NCBI RefSeq assembly: GCF_003814005.1
Contig: NZ_CP033898.1
Location: 558,001-622,000 of the forward strand
DNA: 64,000 nucleotides
Direction: 5' to 3'
DNA from: Corynebacterium pseudopelargi
Lineage (GTDB): Bacteria; Actinomycetota; Actinomycetes; Mycobacteriales; Mycobacteriaceae
The translations under genes and the position numbers were made by a program. The notes under the pieces were generated by a model. The model searched no databases. It worked only from the letters and a program-made list of their open reading frames with translations, and was not told the DNA's origin. Below, piece after piece: positions 28,701 through 35,810 of this stretch. The first letter of the stretch is position 1; the number at the start of each line of letters is the position of its first letter.

Positions 28701-30747
28701 TGATGCCTTCCCACACGGGGGTGAGGGTTTCCATTGCCCACTGGGCGCCATTTACGAGGCCTTCCCAAATAGGCTTCACAAAAGTCTCATACGCTGCTTT
28801 CAGCGCATCAACCGTGGCCTGCCAAGCACTCGAAAGAAAATTCGTGAAAGTCTCCCAGGCTTTCCGCCCGGTTTCCGTCTTTGTGAAAAACAGCGCCAAC
28901 CCGGCCACCACCGCAGCAATCGCGGCAACAACCCATGTCAGCGGATTCGCCCACATCGCGGTATTTAACGCCCACTGACCCACAGCAGCCAGCTTCGACG
29001 CCTTCGCCATGCCGGTCAGCATTTTCACGATCCCGCCAGCCGCAGCAATCTTGGCCTGCACGTTATAGGCGGCGACACCAGCAGCCAGGGAGCCAAACGC
29101 CACACCGAGCACCGTCATGGTGGTTTGGTGCTCCGACGCCCAACCGCCTACGACTTTCAACGGGCCGATCAGCGCTTTCAGCGCCCCCGTCACCGCTGTC
29201 ACAGCCGTAGTAAGTGGCCCCATCAATGGCTCGATGAGCGCAGCACCCAGCGAAGCCAAGGCGGTTTTCATGTTCGCCATCTTCGCCGACAGCGTCTCGC
29301 CCATGTCCTTCGCCAAATCGCCGGTGCCCTTATTCACAGCACCCACAACATCCTCGAAGCTGATCTTGCCTTCTTCGCCCAGCTTCTTGACCTCGGCCAC
29401 GGATTTGCCCATGTAATCAGCGACGTACTGATAAATGTTGATGCCGGCTTGCTGGAGCTGCATCGCGTCACCACCGAGCAGACGCCCGGCAGCCGAAATC
29501 TGGGTCATGACGTTACCAACGTCCACACCAGAACCAGCAGCAGCCGCAGACAAGTTCGTGAACGCCTTTACGGTATCGTCCATCGGCTTACCCATCTGCA
29601 CACCAGACTGGGCAAACATGGCGCTGTATTTCGCAGCGTCCGACAAGGACACAGACGTGCCAGTAACTTGCTCTGTCAGCTTCGCCATCTGGGCTTTCGT
29701 CTCATCAGCCGTCAGACCAATGTTCTTAAAGCCGATCTCCGCCCGCTCAATATTTTGCAGACGATCAAAACCAGCACCAAGAACCGAGGTGACACCCTGC
29801 ACGCCAAGGAACGCGCCAGCGGCCACACCGGCTTTCGTGGCCACACCCATCAGCGAACCGGTCAGGTTCTTGGCCTTGGGGTTGGCGGACTCCATATCGG
29901 TGCCCATGCCACGAATCTTCCTGCCAGCACTAGCCGCTTCGTCACCGGCTTTCCGCTCCGACCTCGCCACCTGCTCCTGCGCAGCCTTATGGGTCATCGT
30001 CTTAGCGCGAAGATTATCGGTGGCGTTTGCCACGTCAGCACGCGCCTTCGTGACCTTGCCAGCAGCCGTAGCGACCTGGTTATCAGCCGTGGCGGCTTGC
30101 TTCTTCGCGGTTTCAAGCTGCTTTTCAGCAGACGCGGTTTCCCGGGTGTTCGCGCCGTAGCGGTCACGAACGTTAATGAGGTTTAATTCGGCTTGCTGCA
30201 CAGCCTCCGAAGCGCCCTTGGCCTTATCGCGGGCTTCATTGAGTTGCGTTTCAGCGGTACGCAGCTCGCCTTGCTTGGCCACAGATTTAGCCTTCGCACT
30301 GGCCAGCCCATCTTCGGCACGCGCCAACGAAGAAGCGGTGGCTTCACCACCGTTGCGCACCGTTTCTAGGTCTTGCTCGCCACGCTGCAACTGCGCCGTG
30401 GCATTCTTGTGCTTGACCTTCGCGGTTTCCAGCTGCGATTCAGCCTTGGCGATCTGCGATGCCTTCGCCGTGCCCGACTCACGCAAATTGGCGAGCTTCT
30501 GCTCGGCCACCTGCACATCAGCAGCGGCCTGCGCCTGCGCTTTCCTGGCCGTCGAAATTTTCACCGTCTGGGCTTCAACCGCCTTCGCCACTTTCGCGGC
30601 AGCATCAGCGCCACCATCCTTCGTGGCCTCCGACAATCCCTTGTTGAGTTTTTGCCCAGCCGATTTCGCGGCGGTGTCCGCCCCGCGGTTCACCTCGGCG
30701 ATGAATCCTTTCATGGACGCGAGCACCGGAATCCAAACACCGGACAT
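25744..30747 (-). CDS. Tape measure protein with two peptidoglycan-hydrolase domains
   Basis: 1667 residues, the longest gene. Residues 1-330 are a charged alpha-helical rod. Hydrophobic segments near 550-640 are of the kind inserted into the host membrane. A second helical stretch runs to about 880. Near residue 1090 lies an NlpC/P60-like or CHAP-like unit (WGDCSGTQ with a candidate Cys nucleophile, GGHTAG with a His). Near residue 1380 lies a lysozyme-like unit (GVATALVES with a Glu, YDSVGLFQQRN). Together they could open the cell wall during DNA entry. ATG with AGGAGGGG 4 nt upstream. Rod length should set the tail length. Confidence 0.88.
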   Translation of the reverse strand: MSGVWIPVLASMKGFIAEVNRGADTAAKSAGQKLNKGLSEATKDGGADAAAKVAKAVEAQTVKISTARKAQAQAAADVQVAEQKLANLRESGTAKASQIAKAESQLETAKVKHKNATAQLQRGEQDLETVRNGGEATASSLARAEDGLASAKAKSVAKQGELRTAETQLNEARDKAKGASEAVQQAELNLINVRDRYGANTRETASAEKQLETAKKQAATADNQVATAAGKVTKARADVANATDNLRAKTMTHKAAQEQVARSERKAGDEAASAGRKIRGMGTDMESANPKAKNLTGSLMGVATKAGVAAGAFLGVQGVTSVLGAGFDRLQNIERAEIGFKNIGLTADETKAQMAKLTEQVTGTSVSLSDAAKYSAMFAQSGVQMGKPMDDTVKAFTNLSAAAAGSGVDVGNVMTQISAAGRLLGGDAMQLQQAGINIYQYVADYMGKSVAEVKKLGEEGKISFEDVVGAVNKGTGDLAKDMGETLSAKMANMKTALASLGAALIEPLMGPLTTAVTAVTGALKALIGPLKVVGGWASEHQTTMTVLGVAFGSLAAGVAAYNVQAKIAAAGGIVKMLTGMAKASKLAAVGQWALNTAMWANPLTWVVAAIAAVVAGLALFFTKTETGRKAWETFTNFLSSAWQATVDALKAAYETFVKPIWEGLVNGAQWAMETLTPVWEGIKAGFNAVKDAFSTGVDWIKSKWDELGTGLGQFKATWLDPIGAAIQAWVNTIVMPAFDLLGQGIKLVWDVLIKPVFDTFMSLAQLVGNIIMIVVNNLIIPAWNTLGSIISSVWNGIIQPVWELIKTAAGILADILTGNFGNIGDRFSSMGQSISDIVHGVINTAMEFFKGIVEMVGNAWETFRDIVGTVVDFVKERIQKMIDNIGEIPGKVQSLFEDAGSWLVNAGRDIISGLWNGMKEKWNSVKNWLSDHLSFSSIGSLVGMSGGGIISFAAGGITEAYVQGGIRQLEAYANGGGREDHRAQIAPAGAWRVWAEDETGGEAYIPLASSKRVRSTAILNEVATRFGYQLIDRNGAPYAGGYNGNLGPQHVTAFADGAVVGPDALVSFVHGRGASRPLEGAPYIFGGSNWGDCSGTQSAVAAKAVGLDPFPRKFATMNEGSWLAAHGFKRGRGGSGDLRIGYMNGGPGGGHTAGTLPNGVNIEMGGARGNGQYGGQAAGAWDSYFTDFYYLPMKPEFDKVALDGLGDLGDDDLTISTTPMGIPDTPGDAAAASMGADTTGNTGTNENTISGMAGNLAKEVVSGHVSDILGVFGVPDTLPSWLTGMRDLKQEYDKAHSDNATGNPRTSLAEDHAAQLHDDAVTSMTPAEMKRDPQLRGADTFDVVEQPKVPEWGPEFFVHEIARQAKAMNLGADGAKIGVATALVESGDPLQMYANNSVPESLKFRHDAVGSDYDSVGLFQQRNNGAWGTVAERMDPFKSAGMFFRELVKFDWRGMQPGDAAQKVQRSAFPDRYAGKMGRAEELVNNVGLFDQGGVLKDKSLALNLSGKPEAVLTNDQWGMLNDLGGSLPSIVGGLTSSAVGSAGMAGIAGVNSVVPGAGAALEPLVGVAADYAGGVTSGWAQAFVTAANQTADIVAEPVRDTVGEFAQPVVDMANQVQTGVREVAGRAQSTAQQVQAKTPININVQNMEQAYEAKRRLEARELAGFM

Positions 30748-30757
30748 AAAACCCCTC

Positions 30758-31171
30758 CTAGAGACTGTCAAGGAAGTCCAGGACTTCCTCTTGTGTGTGG
30801 TCACCCAAAGACCCACCGAGCGCCTGCTTTTTGTCCTGCAGTGCCCACGGGTATGGGGGCATTTGATCGGCGGGCATTTTCGCTTTCTTCGACCCGGCGG
30901 CTTGCGCCGTGGTGACGGTGTTTTGCATGAGACCCCACATCAGCGCCCACAAAAGCGAATCGGTATAGGTGTATTCGATGCCGTTCGTGGTGTGGCGTGT
31001 GTGTGGCCCTGCTTGCGGCAGGCCGTCCGCGAGCACACGCAGTTTTCGCAGGGTGATATCGCCACGGAAAAACGCACCCACGGCATCAAAGCCATAGGTG
31101 CGCCACAACGCTGCTTCTAGCGCTTCCGGCCCGCCGCACGACGCTGCGAGCGATTCATACGTGCAGACGAT
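30758..31171 (-). CDS. Tail assembly chaperone, -1 frameshift extension
   Basis: 137 codons reached by -1 slip from the gene at 31117-31485 on GGGAAAA (31177-31171). The new frame starts at 31171 and reads IVCTYESLAASCGGPEAL..., with GFDAVGAFFRG further on. Only TTG could serve as an independent start. The predicted fusion is about 242 residues. The long form of such G/GT pairs recruits the major tail protein onto the tape measure during assembly. Confidence 0.85.
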   Translation of the reverse strand: MVCTYESLAASCGGPEALEAALWRTYGFDAVGAFFRGDITLRKLRVLADGLPQAGPHTRHTTNGIEYTYTDSLLWALMWGLMQNTVTTAQAAGSKKAKMPADQMPPYPWALQDKKQALGGSLGDHTQEEVLDFLDSL

Positions 31172-31485
31172 TTTCCCGCCGCATTGACTTCCTGCTCACG
31201 GCGTGCGTTTTCTTCGACGATGAAGCGGAACATCAGCGCGGTGCCACCAGCGGCTTCGAAGCGTTCCCATTCTTCTTCGCCCATCCAAAACACCGCGACG
31301 TCAGAGAATCGAGCATCCTGGCTTTCGCCAAGCTCATTAAGCTCTTCCTGATCTTCATCGGACAGGGTCACGGGATCACGGAAAGTAAACGTTTCGCCCT
31401 TGAAGATGAATGGGATGCGGCCTTCTTCCGCGCCGGTGGCTTCTGCGCGCTGGGCGAGAATTGCATCAAGATCAATAGCGGTCAT
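31117..31485 (-). CDS. Tail assembly chaperone, short form
   Basis: 122 residues, mostly helical and acidic (LSDEDQEELNELGESQDARF), ending in a basic RSQRRAAGRKR tail. It lies between major tail protein and tape measure, the fixed place of the siphovirus G-type chaperone. Codons 103-105 read GCG GGA AAA and so contain the canonical G_GGA_AAA slippery site. Confidence 0.88.
   Translation of the reverse strand: MTAIDLDAILAQRAEATGAEEGRIPFIFKGETFTFRDPVTLSDEDQEELNELGESQDARFSDVAVFWMGEEEWERFEAAGGTALMFRFIVEENARREQEVNAAGKSSARMNRSQRRAAGRKR
31171..31177 (-). promoter_or_regulatory. Programmed -1 frameshift site GGGAAAA
   Basis: Heptamer in the phase X_XXY_YYZ relative to the chaperone frame; a -1 slip joins it to a 137-codon extension. 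The only other GGG/AAA-type site in phase was not found in this overlap. Confidence 0.85.
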
Positions 31486-31524
31486 GGCAAGGCTCCTTAT
31501 CTATGGAGTTATTGGAAAGAACGG

Positions 31525-31581
31525 TTGGCAGGGCTATTGAAGCGGCACGCAGCGACGGTGGGTGTGGGCGAGCCCTGCCAA
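31525..31581 (-). promoter_or_regulatory. Stem-loop between major tail protein and chaperones
   Basis: Perfect 11-bp inverted repeat, 31525-31535 with 31571-31581, enclosing 35 nt. No T run follows on the - strand. It may stabilise the abundant tail-protein mRNA 3' end or partly stop transcription before the scarce chaperones. Confidence 0.6.
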
Positions 31582-31614
31582 GGAAACCCGCACCCACCCC
31601 AAAGGTGTTGCTGC

Positions 31615-32514
31615 TTAGTTGATGGTGATGGTGAGCTGCTTTGTTGCGGGCAGCTTCTTGGAGTCCTCCACCTTGAACGTCACGGTTTGAGTCTCGGCGG
31701 ACGAATCGACGGTGCCGGACAGAGTGCCGTTCGTATCCAGCTCGATACCCTGCGGCAGGGTGCCATCGGACACCGTCCAGGTGTAACCGGGGGTTCCGCC
31801 AGTCGCGTCAAGTTTGCCGCTGTACTCCTCGGACTGGGTGCCAGCGGGCAGGGACTCGGTGGTCACGCGCAGCGGTGCGACACCATCCACCGACGTGGAC
31901 ACATCAGCAGCCTCAGCGAACGCCTTGTTGAACTGCCAATACGCGGTCTTGCCACGCGCCGGAGTGCCCTCATACTCAGCACCAGCCGGGAACGTCGTGA
32001 ACGTCACCTCAAGACCGAAAATGTCATCCTTCTTCATCACCAGCGCACCACGCTCGGTGATCTTCGCGGACGGGAACGACACGCGATTGTGCTTATCGCC
32101 ATCGACCATGTCCACATGGAGCTGTTGCAGCTCAAAGACAGGCAGACCTTCTTCCCAGAACGCCACACCACCTTCGGATGCAATGTCCTCAATCTGGTCG
32201 GCGGGCACACCCAAGAACATGGCGATCTTCGCGGGATCGGTTTCCCACAGGGTGAACTTGATCGCCTTCGCGGCCTTGGTGATATCCGTGCGGATCGCGG
32301 ACACTTCCTGCCAAGGAATGTATTCCTGCTTATCCTCGTCGAAGGAAATTTCGACACCATCCGGGGAGATATAGCCCAGGTTGGTGTACTCGTCGCCGTA
32401 TTTTTCGCCGATGGGTTTCATCTCGAGACCGATCGGCGCGGTGCGCACAGCACCAGTCAGGGCGACGCGAGCAGCACCGGCATTAAAGCCGGTGAGCACA
32501 TCAGAAATAGCCAT
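31615..32514 (-). CDS. Major tail tube protein with C-terminal Ig-like domain
   Basis: 299 residues. Residues 1-205 are the tube subunit (LGYISPDGVEISFDEDKQEYIPWQ..., VPADQIEDIA). Residues about 210-299 form an added beta-sandwich of the putative-Ig (He_PIG) type: LPAGTQSEEYSGKL, TPGYTWTVSDGTLPQGIELDTNGTLSG. Such decorations project from the tail and can bind sugars on the host surface. ATG with GGAGG upstream; a terminator hairpin lies just before the gene, so it probably has separate expression control. Confidence 0.88.
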   Translation of the reverse strand: MAISDVLTGFNAGAARVALTGAVRTAPIGLEMKPIGEKYGDEYTNLGYISPDGVEISFDEDKQEYIPWQEVSAIRTDITKAAKAIKFTLWETDPAKIAMFLGVPADQIEDIASEGGVAFWEEGLPVFELQQLHVDMVDGDKHNRVSFPSAKITERGALVMKKDDIFGLEVTFTTFPAGAEYEGTPARGKTAYWQFNKAFAEAADVSTSVDGVAPLRVTTESLPAGTQSEEYSGKLDATGGTPGYTWTVSDGTLPQGIELDTNGTLSGTVDSSAETQTVTFKVEDSKKLPATKQLTITIN

Positions 32515-32537
32515 TATTTTTGCCTCCTACAGGCATA

Positions 32538-32562
32538 GAAAAAGCCCCCAGGTTGGGGGGCT
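32538..32562 (-). terminator. Intrinsic terminator upstream of the major tail gene
   Basis: - strand AGCCCCC (32562-32556) pairs with GGGGGCT (32549-32543), then TTTTTC. Confidence 0.75.
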
Positions 32563-32580
32563 GTTTGTTCTTGTTCTTTT

Positions 32581-32985
32581 CTAGGAATGAGTGGCCAAAT
32601 CAACCACGCCTCCAAGCACCTTCACCCTCGGGTTCAGATCCTCACGCGACCCAAAAGCAGGGCACGAAACCGACACCACCTGCGACCCGGCGATATGGGG
32701 CAGTTGGTGCATAAGGGCGCGGAGTTGGTCAGCCACAGGCACAGCGCGACCACGAGACGCGGCGAACACTTCCACGTCCAAGGCCACACCATCGAGGCGC
32801 ACCGGGAATCCTTCGCCACCCCAGGAGTGTTTCAGTTCTTCGCCGGGCAGCATGTCCACGACCACGCACGGCAACGCATCGGCGAGTTCAGCGTCAGGTG
32901 GTAGCGCGTCTGCAACCCACACATCAGGCATCGCTTCGCCCAGGAAGTCGATAACGAATTTCAGCATGTCAGGGACACGAATCAT
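32581..32985 (-). CDS. Tail terminator protein
   Basis: 134 residues, alpha/beta. It is the last of four small connector genes before the major tail gene, where siphoviruses place the protein that ends the tail tube and joins it to the head. Segments MLKFVIDFLGEAMPDVWVADALP and LALDVEVFAASRG-type strand order are compatible with the gpU-like fold. ATGA overlap with the upstream neck gene. Assignment rests on position and size. Confidence 0.65.
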   Translation of the reverse strand: MIRVPDMLKFVIDFLGEAMPDVWVADALPPDAELADALPCVVVDMLPGEELKHSWGGEGFPVRLDGVALDVEVFAASRGRAVPVADQLRALMHQLPHIAGSQVVSVSCPAFGSREDLNPRVKVLGGVVDLATHS

Positions 32986-33251
32986 CGTCCACCCCTTCCT
33001 GCACGTCGCATAATCCGCCCGGCGCGACGCTCATCCTCCGGCTTCACCGAACACTGCACATCCAGAGACGCGCGCCCCGTCGATAAATGCCGCTGCTTGA
33101 TCGTGACGCTGCCATCAATCTTGGCTCGAACCATGTCTTTACGCGCCAACGTGGCGATACGCGAGGCTTTTTGCATGAGCTTTGCTTTGACGGCGGGTTG
33201 CGCCATGACCTGCTGGAAGATGGCATCAGCATCAAAGTCAGCACGAGCCAT
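32982..33251 (-). CDS. Neck protein (HK97 gp10-like position)
   Basis: 89 residues, basic and mainly helical (AIFQQVMAQPAVKAKLMQKASRIATLARK). Start ATG overlaps the previous stop (TAATG); a longer frame to 33308 would overlap that gene by 57 nt. HK97 gp10-type proteins share this helix pattern with KA/ARK repeats. Confidence 0.65.
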   Translation of the reverse strand: MARADFDADAIFQQVMAQPAVKAKLMQKASRIATLARKDMVRAKIDGSVTIKQRHLSTGRASLDVQCSVKPEDERRAGRIMRRAGRGGR

Positions 33252-33610
33252 TAGCCTTGCCACCGCCTCACCGTGAATTCGGAATGACCGTGGGTTGGGT
33301 GCTGCCATTGGCCAACCTCGCCAACCACTTCAAGCACCCCGTCGATCCCATCGACCAGGACACCATCAGAAGCGCGAAGCCCCTCAATGAAACACCCCGG
33401 CATGGTGATGACGCGCCACGAGGTGCGAGTATGCACCCTGATGCCCCCGCCGTCATCTTCGACGAGTTCCACCGGCTGCACCTCACAGCGATACCGCTCA
33501 GGCATGACTTGGGCACCCCGCGCCGGGTCAAGCGTGATCATGCCACCACGGGGTTTATACGGGTCAGGCTCACGCCCCGCCTTCACCACACGCAATGTAG
33601 ATGCCCACAT
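33251..33610 (-). CDS. Head closure / head-tail adaptor protein
   Basis: 119 residues, beta-rich (RYRCEVQPVELVEDDGGGIRVHTRTSW; VLVDGIDGVLEVVGEVGQW). Start ATG lies in a TGATG overlap with the preceding connector gene. Size and strand pattern fit the stopper/head-closure class; assignment is positional. Confidence 0.6.
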   Translation of the reverse strand: MWASTLRVVKAGREPDPYKPRGGMITLDPARGAQVMPERYRCEVQPVELVEDDGGGIRVHTRTSWRVITMPGCFIEGLRASDGVLVDGIDGVLEVVGEVGQWQHPTHGHSEFTVRRWQG

Positions 33611-34032
33611 CAGTCGCACCACCTCTCAGGCCAACGCCCAGGACGAGGCCACCGACCACGAGGCCCCACAGCCACCGACAACCCCAGCAACCGACGCTGC
33701 GCATCCGACAACGCCAAAACACCCCACGGCGCAGCATGAACATCAGCCCAAGTAGAGGACTCAGTCACACCACCCACCGTAATGGAGTGCTGGCGCTTAC
33801 CAGCAGCATCACCAGTCAAAAGCGCAGCCGACACCAGCTCGAACACCACACGGCGCGCATTGACCAGCAGCCACTCGGCCTCGGCCTCGGCATAAAAATC
33901 GCGCCCTTCGCGCTGGAATTCCGCCACGATCATTTCTTCGGCATCACGCAGCAGCACGACGCTACGCGACCGCTCATGATCACTCAGTGCCCTGGGGAAA
34001 CGCGGCTCAAGGTCTTTCAGCGAAAACAACAT
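33610..34032 (-). CDS. Head-tail connector protein
   Basis: 140 residues, helical. The N-terminal LKDLEPRFPRALSDHERSRSVVLLRDAEEMI resembles the gp6/gp19-type connector that docks on the portal. ATG start with AGGGGG upstream. It is the first gene of the overlapping connector series. Confidence 0.65.
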   Translation of the reverse strand: MLFSLKDLEPRFPRALSDHERSRSVVLLRDAEEMIVAEFQREGRDFYAEAEAEWLLVNARRVVFELVSAALLTGDAAGKRQHSITVGGVTESSTWADVHAAPWGVLALSDAQRRLLGLSVAVGPRGRWPRPGRWPERWCD

Positions 34033-34050
34033 GAGCAACCCCCTAACGGT

Positions 34051-34419
34051 CTAGTCGGACAACTCAGCCAAGCGGGATTCAACAGCCACAATGAGTTCGT
34101 TTTTCTCCATCGGCTCACCATCAGCACGCTGCGTACCAACACCGATCTTCGTGGCCACCTTCTCCCATTCAGCCTTCGGGGCAGAACGACGAGGCTTCTT
34201 CGGCACCTGCTTCACCACAGCGGGCTTCTCAGCACGCTTCACAGGCTTAGGTTTCTCCTGTTCCACGACCACCGCATCAGCATCAACCGCGCTACCACCC
34301 TGGATCAGTCGCAGGCCATCCTCATCGGACACCTCCACAACATCACCAGGACGGTGGGTCACATACTCATAGGGCGCGATGCGTTGATCCCAGGTGCCAC
34401 GCACCATGCGAATCTTCAC
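34051..34419 (-). CDS. Hypothetical head-region protein
   Basis: 122 residues. The N-terminal half is beta-rich with an SH3-like look (GTWDQRIAPYEYVTHRPGDVVEVS). A lysine/proline linker (KPKPVKRAEKPAVVKQVPKKPRR) leads to a short helical end. It sits between capsid and connector genes. GTG start with GGGAGG upstream. It may be a head accessory protein; no function is recognised. Confidence 0.6.
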   Translation of the reverse strand: MKIRMVRGTWDQRIAPYEYVTHRPGDVVEVSDEDGLRLIQGGSAVDADAVVVEQEKPKPVKRAEKPAVVKQVPKKPRRSAPKAEWEKVATKIGVGTQRADGEPMEKNELIVAVESRLAELSD

Positions 34420-34430
34420 AACGACCTCCC

Positions 34431-35363
34431 TTAGCTGCCGATGGAGGTGATCTTCGCGACCGCCTTCGGGTTGTCAATAGCCACGGCGCGCTTGATTACC
34501 GCATCAGTGCGCCACGCCATCGTGGAACCACCCAAGGACGAGTTACCGCGCTCGGGGTAGGTTTCGGTCACAGTCAGCGGGATCGTGTCCGAGTAGAAGC
34601 CCACGGTTCCGGCCTCGAGCACCCACGCCTCAGTCAGCGGCATGAAACGCGAGGTGGCCACATTCAGACCAAAGATCGTGTTGGTGGTGAGTCCCTTGTA
34701 GACGGGGTTCTCGTGGGCAATATCGCCCACATACGCCGACATGATCTTGTCGTTGCGCATCAGCTTCGACAGCACAGCAGGGTGCACCAAAAGGGTGTCA
34801 GGGTCATAGCCGTACAACTCGTTGGGGTTGCCATCCACATGCGCACCCTGCACACGCTCAATCGCGTCAAAAACGTCCTTCACGATGTCAGCAGAACCGC
34901 CACCCCAGGCGCCGGTAGCTGCCTGCTCATTGCCAGCCACAGCACCATTCAGCGCAGCCAGCGCGGTACGCACAGAGTCACGCACCATCGTCTTGTTCAG
35001 CGCGGTGACCTGCTGCGAAAGCAGATCAAGCTTGTTTTCATGCAGCATCTCATACGAGATACGCACACCCAGGGCACGCTTGCGGGCGTGAGCAGACTTC
35101 AGCGCACCAAGGCCAAGCACCGAGGTGGGAATTTCGGCGAATTCCGCCACGTCCTCGGGTGCATCAGCAAGCACAGCCGATGCAGCTTCACGGAACGCGA
35201 CCACACCGGAGGCGTTTTGGCCACCATCGCGGAAAAGCAGGTTTTCGACGAAAGCGCCATCCAGTTCTTCGGTGATGCGGGTCTGTAAGAAAGTCGGATC
35301 ATTCTTAATGTCCGAAACGGTCAGGGCGCCACCGTCGTAGGTGGACGAAAGGGTATTAGCCAT
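34431..35363 (-). CDS. Major capsid protein
   Basis: 310 residues of HK97-like type. Acidic N-terminal arm, then VLGLGALKSAHARKRALGVRISYEML (spine helix region), the central A-domain with NPNELYGYDPDTLLVHPAVLSKLM, and a late TYPERGNSSLGGSTMAWRTDAVIKRAVAIDNPKAVAKI segment typical of actinophage capsids. No long delta domain is present, which fits a scaffold supplied by the protease gene. Start ATG after AAGGAG. Confidence 0.88.
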   Translation of the reverse strand: MANTLSSTYDGGALTVSDIKNDPTFLQTRITEELDGAFVENLLFRDGGQNASGVVAFREAASAVLADAPEDVAEFAEIPTSVLGLGALKSAHARKRALGVRISYEMLHENKLDLLSQQVTALNKTMVRDSVRTALAALNGAVAGNEQAATGAWGGGSADIVKDVFDAIERVQGAHVDGNPNELYGYDPDTLLVHPAVLSKLMRNDKIMSAYVGDIAHENPVYKGLTTNTIFGLNVATSRFMPLTEAWVLEAGTVGFYSDTIPLTVTETYPERGNSSLGGSTMAWRTDAVIKRAVAIDNPKAVAKITSIGS

Positions 35364-35395
35364 AATCAAAGCTCCTTATCTGTATGGCCAGCGGA

Positions 35396-35800
35396 TTATT
35401 TCGCCACCGGGGCGAGCAAACGGACACGAACGGTAGCGTCACCTTCGGCGCCGTCACGCAGGGCAACACCCACGACAACGGAACCATCATTGGACACCTT
35501 GCCCTCAGCAGCGGCATACACCGGCGCACCAGCCTTCACAGACTCAGGCGCATCGCAGGCAACAGGCACCACAGACGGGGCAGTATGCACAGCCAGAACA
35601 TCAGGCAGACCAACACGCAGATCGCCCGGCTCACGCTCCACCGGCTTCGCACCCGCCTCAGTCACAGCACCAAACACCGGCGCATCAGCACCCGCATATT
35701 CGATGCCATCCGAGGTGAGCTTCACCAAACGGTACTTTTCGATCTTCTCGGCATTGACCTTGCAAGTCACAGGCCCCTGCACAAAAGTGGGATTAGACAT
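35396..35800 (-). CDS. Capsid decoration / head-fibre-like protein
   Basis: 134 residues, mostly beta: repeated GAPVYAAAEGKVS- and DATVRVRLLAPV-type strands as in DUF2190-like head proteins. It lies between protease/scaffold and capsid genes, a common place for decoration proteins that stabilise the filled shell. Function inferred from position and pattern. Confidence 0.65.
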   Translation of the reverse strand: MSNPTFVQGPVTCKVNAEKIEKYRLVKLTSDGIEYAGADAPVFGAVTEAGAKPVEREPGDLRVGLPDVLAVHTAPSVVPVACDAPESVKAGAPVYAAAEGKVSNDGSVVVGVALRDGAEGDATVRVRLLAPVAK

Positions 35801-35810
35801 TTACGCCTCC

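Noticed and set aside
28069..28968. 299-codon rightward frame opposite the tape measure gene
   Set aside because: His/Arg/Asn-rich translation typical of antisense to a high-GC coding region; no start signals.
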